The position numbers and the translations under genes are program-made. A DNA stretch of 64,000 nt from a virus. The notes beneath the pieces are model-generated. The model was given only the letters and a program-made list of their open reading frames with translations, had not been told where the DNA came from and made no database searches. This document shows, piece by piece, positions 1 to 10,300 of this stretch (its first letter is position 1; each line of letters opens with the position of its first letter). The DNA is taken from IMG/VR virus record IMGVR_UViG_3300042991_000159, positions 35,796 through 99,795 of that record; one strand, 5' to 3'.

Positions 1-2857
1 TAAATTGATGTTGATCAAGAAGTTCTGGTACAAGCATATCAGCATTAATAGCATCTTCTATGTCTTCTTTAGAAGCAAGACCTTTTTTAAACTTGTTGAT
101 ATATTTTCTTGCAAGATATGCAAGTTTAGTAGCCCCCGATCTAACTCTAAGATAATCTGTCTTAATGTTATTTTCACTTGGGTCTTCATCTATATTCTTT
201 CCGTTAATTACTACATCAATCTGATCTTGAGCATTTTTAATTTGCTCATTAGTATTGTCTGTATATTGAGTTTTAGTACTCACGTTACCATGAGAATTTT
301 GTCCGTCTATTTCTCTTCGTTCATCAACAGTGGGTTTAATAAACTTATTAAAATCTCCTATAATCTGGTAGTTGGGATATATTATTTTATATGCTTCTTC
401 GAGTGCGGGAAAAGCATTTTCGGTAGCAACAACTCCTACTCTATCAATCATTTCGTCAACTACATCCTCGATACTTACACCTAGACTATTTTTAGCTGTC
501 TTTGTAAGATTTATTAAGGTGTTGGTTAAAGATACCTTATCTGAACCTTCTAGTGTAAGATTAGTAGTGGCATCATTAAATTCTGAATCAAGTTGTAATT
601 TTCTTTTCTCTTGTTCTATTTGATCTGCTGGAATATCAGTTACATCCTTATCTTCAGGAATTTGAGCATCGGCTGCTGCTTCAACATCAAACATATCTGG
701 TGTTTCATCCTCTACTATACCTGCTTCTTCAGCTTGTTGTTCAGCTTGTTGTTCAATTTTATCTTTTTTTTCAGCCTGACGTTCTTTATCAACTTTATCT
801 TTCTTTTCCGCTTTTTTTCTTTTGGTTTCAACTTCTTCTTCTTTTCTTTCTCTCTTAACTTTATCTTTAAGGTCTTTTATAATTTTCTCTTGTTGCTCTT
901 TTTTATCTTTAACTTTCTTTCTTTCCTTTATCTGAGTTTCAGGAGAAATCATAAATTTATAAGCTACATCAAGTTCGTTTAGATTTTCAGTCAAAGTTTC
1001 TAATGTCTTATTATATTCAGTTAATCTATCTTCCATTTGAGGATCACGATTCTCTTGAAATTCAAGGTCTGCTTCAATTTCATCTCTAACTCGTCTTACT
1101 TCATTAATATCCTGTTGTAGAGACTGTCTATTCTCACGATTAAAGAATATATCTGCTTGATTTTCATAACGACCATACCTATTATAATCGCTTTCCATTC
1201 TCTGAAGTTCTCTAAGTTGAATTTCAGCTTGTTCTTTATAATTATTATCCCAACCATTAGCTTTAGCTTCTTCAGGTGTAGTGTTAGCTACATCTTGAAG
1301 ATCACGTTCAAGTTTTTCAGTAGTTCCTTTTTGGAAGTTTTCTTTAGCTATCATACGAAATACGGACTTCTTAACTATTTCAGCAAAGTTATCTTTTCCT
1401 GTTGCATATGATTCTGCTTTAAGAGCTTCAGCTTGAGCTAACCAAGAAAGTTTCTGATTTACAAATTGTTTATTAGCTTCAATTTGTTCTTGTTGTTCTT
1501 GATATCTTGCCGCATATTGTTTTTTAGAACTAGGTGCTAAATTACCACTAACAGCTTCAGTAAAAACACGTTGTGGACCACCACCAAATACACCCATCAG
1601 ACCTTCAAGAAGAGCTTGGTCTGATGTAGCGAATTGAATTACTCTCTGAGTTAAATCTTCAGGAATATCAGATACGTCTAATCCTGCTTCTTTTCTGGAT
1701 TGATACTGACCTTCCATCTGAATTATATTTTGACCAATTTCTTCAGCACCTTCCTTAGCACCTTGAATTAATAGATTATCAGTAGAAAGTGTGCCAAATC
1801 TTTTTGCCCAAGTAGTTAAATTCTTTTCTTTTAATAGATTACGAGTAACCCCTTTGGCTTTAAATATACCATGAAGTCCTATTGCATCTGTAAGAGCAAA
1901 TACTTTATTACGATTGATAAACTGGTTTGCTTTTTCACCAGCAATCGTTTCAAATTCTTTTAACTTATCTGTTTCTAACTGAAGATTAGTAATCTGTTCA
2001 GCTTTTTGTATAAGCTCTTCCTTGCTCATCTCAGGATTAAGAGCTTGTTGTTCATTATAATTTTGTTCAAAAAGACCTTGTTGCATTTGTCCCATAGAGT
2101 TTTCAAATTGCTCTATAGCCATCATTTTACCTTCAGCAAAATTTGTAATATAACCAGAAACTCCTGAATTGATTGCTTGTGCTATTTTAGGATTTTGACC
2201 TATCATACTAAGATATTTGTCAAGTCTAGCCGATCTTTGAACAAATTTATTAACTCTTGTTAGTTCTGCACCAAGTTTTATACCTTTCTGAACAGCACCT
2301 ATACCTTTAGATACGGCCATACCGGGAATAGCAAAACCTACAGCACTGTCAAGTATTCCTTTGAGAGAAGAGAAATAGAAGCCGGGATCAGACCAATCAA
2401 ATACTTGATCCGTCTCTCTGTGAATAGGCATAGCTTGTTCCAGACCCTTCTTAGCGTCTTCCATTACTTGAGAAAAAGCATTAGTATCTACTTCTTCAAG
2501 TCCTTGTAAACGTTTGATATTATTGTCAAAGTCAAGAAGATAACCAACATCCTCTAAAGCAGTAAGCGCACCTGAAGCGATACCACCAACAATAGCATTG
2601 AAAGCTTTGTGTGAAGTAGGTTGATGTAATGCTCTCTCACGTTCAAGATTATTAAGGTCTTTAAGAGTAAGATTTTCGTCATAACGTGAACGTTTTCCTA
2701 CAATGCCACCTACCTGTACTACAGGCTCATGTTTCGATACAGAAGTTCCCGGTAATAATGTATAATCAAGATAATCTGAACCGTTCGATGAATTAGGTTT
2801 TTGAGTTAATCCTGAAGCAGGATCAATCATTTCATAGTTTAAATATTCTTCATTCAT
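1..2857 (-). CDS. Large internal virion (cargo/ejection) protein, 3' end outside window
   Basis: Open frame of at least 951 codons running off the left edge. The ATG lies one base after the TAG of the 621-residue gene upstream. The N-terminal third has two long glycine/alanine-rich hydrophobic stretches (roughly residues 85-110 and 150-180) of the kind that could insert in membranes. The middle is Gln/Glu-rich and helical, and residues about 636-720 are a dense Lys/Glu/Arg/Gln coiled-coil segment. No enzymatic motif is visible in the part present. Position, last in the late operon after the big tail protein, fits the cargo proteins and giant virion RNA polymerase of crAss-like phages. Whether this is the start of that polymerase cannot be told here. 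Confidence 0.8.
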   Translation of the reverse strand, partial: MNEEYLNYEMIDPASGLTQKPNSSNGSDYLDYTLLPGTSVSKHEPVVQVGGIVGKRSRYDENLTLKDLNNLERERALHQPTSHKAFNAIVGGIASGALTALEDVGYLLDFDNNIKRLQGLEEVDTNAFSQVMEDAKKGLEQAMPIHRETDQVFDWSDPGFYFSSLKGILDSAVGFAIPGMAVSKGIGAVQKGIKLGAELTRVNKFVQRSARLDKYLSMIGQNPKIAQAINSGVSGYITNFAEGKMMAIEQFENSMGQMQQGLFEQNYNEQQALNPEMSKEELIQKAEQITNLQLETDKLKEFETIAGEKANQFINRNKVFALTDAIGLHGIFKAKGVTRNLLKEKNLTTWAKRFGTLSTDNLLIQGAKEGAEEIGQNIIQMEGQYQSRKEAGLDVSDIPEDLTQRVIQFATSDQALLEGLMGVFGGGPQRVFTEAVSGNLAPSSKKQYAARYQEQQEQIEANKQFVNQKLSWLAQAEALKAESYATGKDNFAEIVKKSVFRMIAKENFQKGTTEKLERDLQDVANTTPEEAKANGWDNNYKEQAEIQLRELQRMESDYNRYGRYENQADIFFNRENRQSLQQDINEVRRVRDEIEADLEFQENRDPQMEDRLTEYNKTLETLTENLNELDVAYKFMISPETQIKERKKVKDKKEQQEKIIKDLKDKVKRERKEEEVETKRKKAEKKDKVDKERQAEKKDKIEQQAEQQAEEAGIVEDETPDMFDVEAAADAQIPEDKDVTDIPADQIEQEKRKLQLDSEFNDATTNLTLEGSDKVSLTNTLINLTKTAKNSLGVSIEDVVDEMIDRVGVVATENAFPALEEAYKIIYPNYQIIGDFNKFIKPTVDERREIDGQNSHGNVSTKTQYTDNTNEQIKNAQDQIDVVINGKNIDEDPSENNIKTDYLRVRSGATKLAYLARKYINKFKKGLASKEDIEDAINADMLVPELLDQHQF

Positions 2858-2858
2858 A

Positions 2859-4724
2859 CTATTGAATTTTACCCGGATTGCCCGACAAACCTTCGTAATT
2901 ATTAAATCTTGTATCAACTGCTCCTGCTACCATTTCTTGATACTGTTCAAGACTAATAGGTTGTCTTGTTCTAGTATTGTGGTCAATAAGAATTATCTGT
3001 TTCTTATTTCCGTTAATTATACTTCCTTCTCCCTCCACATAAACTTGTTGACCAGTTGGTTCCCCTTTATAATCAAGAATATCAACAGGTCTCATTTCAC
3101 CCGGAGCAATACTTGTTGGGTTATAGTAAGATTCAGTTACGAATTGTGCTGACTCTAACATATCTTGTGTTTGAACGTCAGGTGAAAAATTAATAGTTAC
3201 TGGTTTGGCTCCTTTTTTTCCTTCTTTAGCGGGTATAGTCATAGATATTGTTCCTTCTGTAACATTAATGCGAGTATCAAGTTTCTTATCTGCCATAGCT
3301 TCTTCCAAATCCTGATAAGTATTGTAACCTAATTGATCGGCAACACCTTTTTTACCAAATACATCTCCCGTAGTTTCTATTCCTTGAACAGTAAAATCAC
3401 CAGAATTAATATTGCTAAACGCTTGAATCTTCAGATTAGAAGAAGAATCTTCTAATCTTGTATTCCAAGTAAGTCTTGCAGATTCGGATGCGTTCTGAAG
3501 ATAATTTTCATATGCTTTAAATGCTTCATCACGTGTAAGATTCTTTAATTCAGGATATTCTGAACCAAGAACATTATAATAATCGTTCAAATACTTCTCT
3601 CTTACACCAAGAGCACGTTGTCTTTCATTTTCTCTCTGCTGCGCTGTCATATTGTCATAGAAAACAGGGGTACTTCCAAGAGGTCCACCTGCTGTAGGAG
3701 CACCTGTACCTCCTGCTCCCGGTTCTCTTAGCATAGCTTTATGTTTTTCTAATCTACCATTAGCTTCAGTTGAAAGTACCGGTTGATAGTTAGCTGAACC
3801 AAAATAAGGATTGACAACTTCCCCCTCCAGACTCTTTTTAAAGTCTGCAATCTGATAAGGATTAACCTCAAGACTCATATCTTGTTGACGGAATACAGAA
3901 GGAGCAATATTACCAAGAAGGGTTTGTCTCGTAGCTTCAGCTAACGTATCTCCTTTAAGTCCAAATTTCTCTTTCTGAGTTGGATCAAGACTACTAAAAC
4001 CTTCAACAAATTCAGGATGTGATTGTTGGAAAGCTAATTGAATAGCGGGGTCTTTCGCCATCTCTTCAATTTTCGTACGAGTAACCTGAGTTACCTTAGT
4101 ACCTGTAATGAATCCTTCAAATTCTTCAGGACTAATATTATATCTTTTATATTGATCCGGAGTAAGAGAAGAGAAAATATCTCTTGCTGTCTTTCCCCAA
4201 TCTCCTTGTTCAACCACTCTACCTGTAAACTGATCAACTCCACGTACCTGTCCTTGTTCATCCATTGTAGTAAGTTGCCTTGGGTCTTGACCAAATATCA
4301 TAGCTTTTGGACCAAACTTAGTAACTTGTTCTTCAAATGCTTGTCTTTTTTTCTCAACCTCTTTTTGAGCATTCCAAAACGGATTAGCTCTAAGTTCACT
4401 CACTTGTCTCGCTACAGTTTTAGCTGCTCTTCCCCAATCACCACCGAATTGTTCTTCAACAGTCTTATCAATATTACTCATAGAATCATTAATAATTTGA
4501 TTCTTTGAAGCAATATCTGCCATACCTACTTGTTGTTGAGCCATAGCATCTTTATCCGCAAGTGCTCCTGCAAACGCTGTATCATAACCAGCTTGTCTTC
4601 CTCTTAGTTGTTCCTGAAGAAAGTCAATAGGTATAGGATTAAAAAACGATTGATAGTCTCCTATCATTGGTTGATTCGAGTATTGACTCGAATATCTTTG
4701 TTGCGGTGGATATTTAGTCGCCAT
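2859..4724 (-). CDS. Internal virion/cargo protein, 621 aa
   Basis: Not recognised at family level. Soluble and glutamine-rich, without membrane segment or signal peptide. The N-terminus carries many Gln/Tyr/Pro residues followed by helical, charged sequence (residues about 30-150); the C-terminal half looks more beta-rich. It sits between two other large virion-type proteins with 1-2 base spacing, so it is probably translated from the same late message and packaged in the head or tail. It ends in TAG directly before the next ATG, evidence that TAG is a functional stop in this phage. Confidence 0.75.
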   Translation of the reverse strand: MATKYPPQQRYSSQYSNQPMIGDYQSFFNPIPIDFLQEQLRGRQAGYDTAFAGALADKDAMAQQQVGMADIASKNQIINDSMSNIDKTVEEQFGGDWGRAAKTVARQVSELRANPFWNAQKEVEKKRQAFEEQVTKFGPKAMIFGQDPRQLTTMDEQGQVRGVDQFTGRVVEQGDWGKTARDIFSSLTPDQYKRYNISPEEFEGFITGTKVTQVTRTKIEEMAKDPAIQLAFQQSHPEFVEGFSSLDPTQKEKFGLKGDTLAEATRQTLLGNIAPSVFRQQDMSLEVNPYQIADFKKSLEGEVVNPYFGSANYQPVLSTEANGRLEKHKAMLREPGAGGTGAPTAGGPLGSTPVFYDNMTAQQRENERQRALGVREKYLNDYYNVLGSEYPELKNLTRDEAFKAYENYLQNASESARLTWNTRLEDSSSNLKIQAFSNINSGDFTVQGIETTGDVFGKKGVADQLGYNTYQDLEEAMADKKLDTRINVTEGTISMTIPAKEGKKGAKPVTINFSPDVQTQDMLESAQFVTESYYNPTSIAPGEMRPVDILDYKGEPTGQQVYVEGEGSIINGNKKQIILIDHNTRTRQPISLEQYQEMVAGAVDTRFNNYEGLSGNPGKIQ

Positions 4725-4726
4725 GA

Positions 4727-5803
4727 TTATGAAACTTTATCATTTGTGTTTCTGAATGTTACTTTCTTTATTGGATCAGTTATTCCAAGAATCCTTCTTA
4801 ATAAAGTAGGATCGGATTGTAACAGACCATAGTTCGGATTTCGTGATAGTTCCATATTAACCATCTGATCATAATTACCTGCACTTGTCTTATCACGTAA
4901 ATATCCAGATAACGCATCAGTAATACCAGAAATCGAATTTGCTTTACGTTCATTATTAATAAATGCGTTTTCTCTTTTTAACTGAGTAGAAAGTAGTTGA
5001 TTCCTGTCATTAATCTGTCTTGCTTGTAATGCCTGTTGAGCATTCATTTGTGAAGTCTGATTCTTAATTTGGGCATTAACATTTCCTTCTTGTTGTAGAC
5101 TTTGTCCAAATTGTTCACCTGCAACTCTTTGTGTTCCTGTTCTACCTGCTATGATATTTTCCATAGCACCAGCCTGAGAACCTGCGGATGCTGCACCACG
5201 AGTTATCATCGCATTAGATAAATCTCTCTCACGCATAACCTGTTCACGCTCCCTGCTATAATCTACAAGGTTCGGAGCAATTTTTTCAGGTGTGTATGTA
5301 TCTGGTTCATAAGTTGGTAAATCTAATGGTCTATTTGCAAACAGATTTCCAATAGCTCCTGCTGCATATCCCATCCAAGGAACTCTTGATTGAAAAGGTT
5401 GTTCACCAGCACCGGCTGTCGGAGAAGTACCTCCCATACTTGTTGGGTTAAGAGTTGGATTCAAATATCCTTCTCCTGTATTAAAGTTTATTCCTGTACT
5501 GAAGTTTGTAGCCATAGCAGGAGTATTAAGTTTTGGTGCAATTCCTTCTTGATAACCCATACCGGGAAGAAATGTACCACCAGTATCATACATGGGAAGT
5601 GAACCACCCATAGCGAATTGTTGTCCACCTTGAGGTCCAATACTCATTCTAACTTCTTCTTGCTTTTGCTGTAAAGCAGTAAGTTCCGCTTCCATAGCCT
5701 TACGAGCTAACGGATCGTTTTTATCAAACTTATCTCCGAGTCTAAGTTTGTATCTGTTCATTATTTTCTTTGCTTCCTGAGCAAAAGTCTTTTCACGTTT
5801 CAT
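4727..5803 (-). CDS. Structural protein with Gly-Gly motifs and helical Gln-rich core, 358 aa
   Basis: Residues 1-55 are a charged helix. They are followed by glycine motifs (FAMGGSLPMYDTGG near residue 65) very like those in the 505-residue gene upstream, and then an Ala/Gln/Asn-rich helical segment (about 190-290). There is no signal peptide. It lies 1 base after the previous gene and 2 before the next, in the cargo-protein block of the late operon. I infer a virion protein; the repeated Gly-Gly signature suggests it shares a processing or assembly signal with its neighbour. Confidence 0.75.
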   Translation of the reverse strand: MKREKTFAQEAKKIMNRYKLRLGDKFDKNDPLARKAMEAELTALQQKQEEVRMSIGPQGGQQFAMGGSLPMYDTGGTFLPGMGYQEGIAPKLNTPAMATNFSTGINFNTGEGYLNPTLNPTSMGGTSPTAGAGEQPFQSRVPWMGYAAGAIGNLFANRPLDLPTYEPDTYTPEKIAPNLVDYSREREQVMRERDLSNAMITRGAASAGSQAGAMENIIAGRTGTQRVAGEQFGQSLQQEGNVNAQIKNQTSQMNAQQALQARQINDRNQLLSTQLKRENAFINNERKANSISGITDALSGYLRDKTSAGNYDQMVNMELSRNPNYGLLQSDPTLLRRILGITDPIKKVTFRNTNDKVS

Positions 5804-5804
5804 C

Positions 5805-7295
5805 TTAATCGAATTTAAGTCGGTTACTAAATACGTATCCGTTCCATGTAACTTCCCCTTTCTCAGTCATTCCTACTGCTGAAGTCCTTGACATTTTTGC
5901 AGGATTACCTTTTGCGTCAACAGGGATACCACCTACACCTTCTTGGTGAGTATTACCATTTGAATATTCTGTTATCTGAGGTTGCTGATTCATGAATCCC
6001 ATTCCTATTTGTCCACCATCTTCATGTTGTATTAAACCATTTTGAGAATAATACTTTGCTAATTCGAGATCAGTAGTTATTCCTGTTTTATTTTTAATAG
6101 CATATTCTCTAGCTTCATCATTATTCATATGTATTAAACTATCTCCTTGTTGTACAATTTCAGGAAAAATCATTGCTGTACTATCTGACAACGGATGATA
6201 ACTAAGACCGTGTGAACTTGTTTTTCCACTACCGGGATTGTAAGGGTCTGGAATATTTAACTTATTACCTTCAAGATATCTTTTAATCCAAGGGTTATTT
6301 TTGTTAGCAATAGTAAGACTATCAGCTCTACTTTTTAAATCTCCACCATTCTCAAACGTAGCACCGTAGTTAACTTGTTTAGTATCAAGTACATTACCAA
6401 GTCTTGTCTTTCTGTTTGCAAGTCTTTCTTGTTCTGCTTGTGATGCAGCTAATTCATCTGCTTGTTGTTGCATCATATCTTCTTGAGAGTTCTTCTGTTG
6501 AATCCCGGAAATTGCACTACCAGCAGTACTTAGAATTGGTCCAGCTATTTGTCCAATTGCCGGTATCATACTTACCAGAGAACCTGCTCCTTTAAGTAAT
6601 CCAGCACCGTTTTCTTTTAACCAACTACCAAACCCATACTGCATAAGACCCCCACCATATCCATGCTTTGCAAAACTTTTTTCCATTTCAATTAACCTGT
6701 TATAATAATCAGGACCCTGATTCTTGAAATGATCTGTTGCAATTTTTCTTGCTATCTTAGTTGATTCAGCTTTATTTTTAACATTTCCGGTATGTTCATG
6801 TTCTATTTTAATACCTTTTTTCATGAAGTCCTTAGAAGGAGAACCTTTATAAGTCTGACCTTTAGGTTTTTTCAGGTCTTCTCCTATCTTAGCAAGCTTC
6901 TTATAATATGTAGGACCAGCTTCTTCGAAATGATCCTTGGCAACTTGTTTTGCTATTTTAAGATTACCAGAATGTTCTTTTTCAACTCGTACACCTGCAC
7001 TCATAGCACCAGCAGGAATCTTTCCCCCATAAGCTCTAAGCTGTAATGCTGGTTTACCGTCAACAACAGGTCCAGCTACAAGTGTACCTCCATTAGCATA
7101 CAGCATTCCACCAAGCTCGTGATTCCACTTTCTAGCATTAATAGCAAACTGTTTTTTCTTACGTATAGCAGGAGAGTCTCCTGATTTGATACTCAGCTTA
7201 CTAGCTGGTATTTTTTGCCCTTCTGAAACTCCAAGATGTTTGCGAAGCGATCCTCGTTTTGAAGGCTTGATATAAATTTTTGGTTTAGTGGACAT
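5805..7295 (-). CDS. Virion protein with two DUF5661-like repeats, about 496 aa
   Basis: The basic N-terminus (IYIKPSKRG, then RKKKQFAINARKWN) resembles the start of many Bacteroidetes phage cargo proteins. Two tandem copies of a motif follow, at about residues 101-138 and 160-205: G-x-x-(V/I)-E-x-EH-(S/T)-GN, A-(K/R)-(K/Q)-(I/V)-A-x-DHF, then (T/D)YYx-(K/R)-L. This matches the DUF5661 pattern as I remember it. A glycine-rich hydrophobic stretch follows near residue 230. The C-terminus has a NGNTHQEGVGGIPVDAKG segment and ends YVFSNRLKFD, another signature common in this phage group. An in-frame start 27 bases upstream (7322) is possible; I prefer the ATG at 7295 because it gives MSTKPKIYIKP directly. 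Confidence 0.8.
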   Translation of the reverse strand: MSTKPKIYIKPSKRGSLRKHLGVSEGQKIPASKLSIKSGDSPAIRKKKQFAINARKWNHELGGMLYANGGTLVAGPVVDGKPALQLRAYGGKIPAGAMSAGVRVEKEHSGNLKIAKQVAKDHFEEAGPTYYKKLAKIGEDLKKPKGQTYKGSPSKDFMKKGIKIEHEHTGNVKNKAESTKIARKIATDHFKNQGPDYYNRLIEMEKSFAKHGYGGGLMQYGFGSWLKENGAGLLKGAGSLVSMIPAIGQIAGPILSTAGSAISGIQQKNSQEDMMQQQADELAASQAEQERLANRKTRLGNVLDTKQVNYGATFENGGDLKSRADSLTIANKNNPWIKRYLEGNKLNIPDPYNPGSGKTSSHGLSYHPLSDSTAMIFPEIVQQGDSLIHMNNDEAREYAIKNKTGITTDLELAKYYSQNGLIQHEDGGQIGMGFMNQQPQITEYSNGNTHQEGVGGIPVDAKGNPAKMSRTSAVGMTEKGEVTWNGYVFSNRLKFD

Positions 7296-7377
7296 AATAT
7301 TTTTTATTATAGTGATTTTCACCCTATTCTGTAAAAATAGTCATTAATATATTACCCACCAAATAAACGATATAGTA

Positions 7378-10300
7378 TTATTTATTAGATGGAGTATAAG
7401 AAGTTATTATATCATGAGCAACAAATCGTCTATCATTTACATCATTTGTATATGTAAGCTTTATAAATAAGTGAGTATCACGGAATCGTGAGTCTCTTCT
7501 TAATTTAGCTGTAGCTCCATCCGGTTCGTATCTTGCTCTTGGTATAGCATATCTCCATTTTCTCATTCTACGTTTTACATTTACATTTGGAGTTAATGCA
7601 ATACCTGCTGCAAGTGTACCTTGATATGTATTCCATGCTTTAAATCTTGTAAAGGTAGAATCAACTTCAGTTCCATTAGGAGCATAAAGTTCTGATAACC
7701 AAGCAAGATTGTTGAAGATAGCAACATCTGTCTGAGGATTGATAAGTAATGTTATACTTGAATCTACATAACTTCCATACAGATATCCTCTATTTGCATA
7801 AACATCATTATGTTTAAAGAAATTAATATGATCTCTTGATCCAAGAACTTTATCTCTGTAGTTAATAACATAGCTAGGATAATAATCAAAGAACCCTGTA
7901 AATGCATCTGTAAGTTCGTTATATACAAGTGACCAGTTGTTTACATTGTTATTTACCCATATCTCGTTAAACTCCGGATCGTTGAATAACTGAAGATGGG
8001 TTGGTGTAGTTATAGCTGATCTGAAATATGAATCCATTCCTTTCATTATAGACACTTCTTCCGGACCACCAGTATATTTATACAACGCTTTATTGATAGC
8101 ATCAATCCAATATAATCCGTTAGCTGTCAATAGGACATGACGTTTATCTGAAGCTCCAACATTAGTTTTGGCGTAATCAAATCTATCAAGAACTCCTGAA
8201 GTACCAAGAGACAGTTGAGAAATCTGAGTTGTCTGTAACAAAGCACGTTCATTAACTGAGAGAATACCGAAAGCTCTCGGTTGGAAGAAAAGTAACTTCT
8301 CGTTGACAGTAATCAATTTGGTAATCTCTCCCCACTGAGGATCAACGTCTTTATAAGAATTTACTCTGAAATTTAACCAACTATCAGATAACTCATTAGT
8401 AGTCTTTATATCAGAAGCATATGTTCTAACAGGATATTCAAGTTGAGAAACAAAATCAAACGGAGCTTGAATGAATATCTTAGTATCATTTTCTTTGCTA
8501 TAAACCGTATTATATCTGTAAAGATCATTTGGTTGAACAAGATCGTCTGCTATACCATTACTCCAAATTCCTGCTGATTCATGAATAAGATCAGATGTTG
8601 TGAATATACGATGATAACAATTATCTAATCTCAAAGGGAGGTTAATACTTGTCTCTACAGGAAAATATATAACTTCCGGTTGAGTTGAAGTAGCTGAATC
8701 CTGTTCCCAAGAACTGTAGAGATAATCAAACATTCCAATATACGTATCTCCACCGAATACAAGAATACTTGTATTCGCAATATCTTGTATATCAGATGCA
8801 ACCATATAGGTGTTCTGTTTTCTATTATTGAAAGTAAGACCTCCATATATAGTTGAGAAAGAGTTCCTTCTATAGTTAATCAATTTTCTCGCACTATCAT
8901 ATGCTGTATTCTTACTTCTCCAAGATGTATTATCTGCTCCAAAAACAAAAGATATACCTTTATCCGTATGATCTGTAGGATTATTTACATAAAATATGTT
9001 TGTTCCAATAATAGCTTCTACCTGCTCCTGAGTAACAATTTTTCCATCATAAATAGTTGTTTTGGATGTAATATCGTTCTCGTCACCCGCAGCCGATCCA
9101 GCACCACCGGGAGTCTCCGGTAACTGAGGATTATTCATTGCATTTACAGCATAATATCTATATAATATCAAGTCTGTAAGATAAGTATCTACTGCTACGT
9201 TTGTACTAAACTCTCCCACCTCTTGTAAACGATCACTTGATCTTTGAGTAAGATTTTTATTAAAAGCTACTTCAGGAGAAGCAAAGGTATGAATGTCAAG
9301 TGTTGATGAACCAATAGTCCAATTTACTGAACGTGGATATCCAGAAACTGTTTGTGTAGGACCAACTATTCCCTGTGCCATTACTGTTCTATCAGCAGAC
9401 TCTCTTTTAACTCTAACAATTTGATAACTCTCTGCCTCAGAAGGAAGATTGCTAAGTTCAAATTGAAGATGAAGAATATTACCTTTTGTAACATTACTAT
9501 CATACCATGCTATAGTATGATCAGCAGATGCTGCTGTTCCCGGTGTATAAGCGAATGTTTCAGTATAATTTATATATGTTCCACCATAATCATTTACGTA
9601 ATAACTGCCGGGATTCTTATCCCATTTGATTGTCCACAATCCTCCCACGTTTGCACTTTGAGTAACATCGTTTCCAACAATAGGATGACCTGCTATCATA
9701 TTACGTATAATGTTTCCGACCATCGTTCTGTCAAAGTCGGTAATACTATTGTCATAACTAAAAGTATATATATTACCATCACTTCCTCTAATCTGTATCC
9801 TATAATCATTATAGGGACCTTCATAGTTAATATATATTGTACCTTCTTGATTTACACCACCTGAACCACCGGTAAGATTGTACATATCTACATCTGAAAT
9901 TGTACTAATAGAAGGCATACGAATATCTGCAATCCATTTAACGAAAGAGGCTCTTCCTTTTTCATCAAAGAAAACGACACCAAATCTATAAATTTCATCT
10001 CTATGGTATCCAAGATAATTAACTACGTTATAAGGACTTGCGTATCCTTCATAAGAAGGATTATCAACAGTTCCTTCAGGAACAGTATAAAGTTCTTGTG
10101 GTATTCCAGTAAACTCATCTATTGTTGTTTCTTTTATCTTAAATTTGTAAGATACATTTGGTCCTTCTCCACCGGGAACTATACCATCTGCTTGATACAT
10201 ATATCTATATTCGTGATTCCCATCATTATCAAGATCGTTGAATTTGTTGATAGCATCAGCGTCTTCAGGAATGCTCCACGCTGTTCCATATCCACTTTGA

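Noticed and set aside
1-1411. Several plus-strand frames rich in Phe/Ile/Leu
   Set aside because: They are antisense to the long minus-strand gene and have low-complexity composition; shadows.
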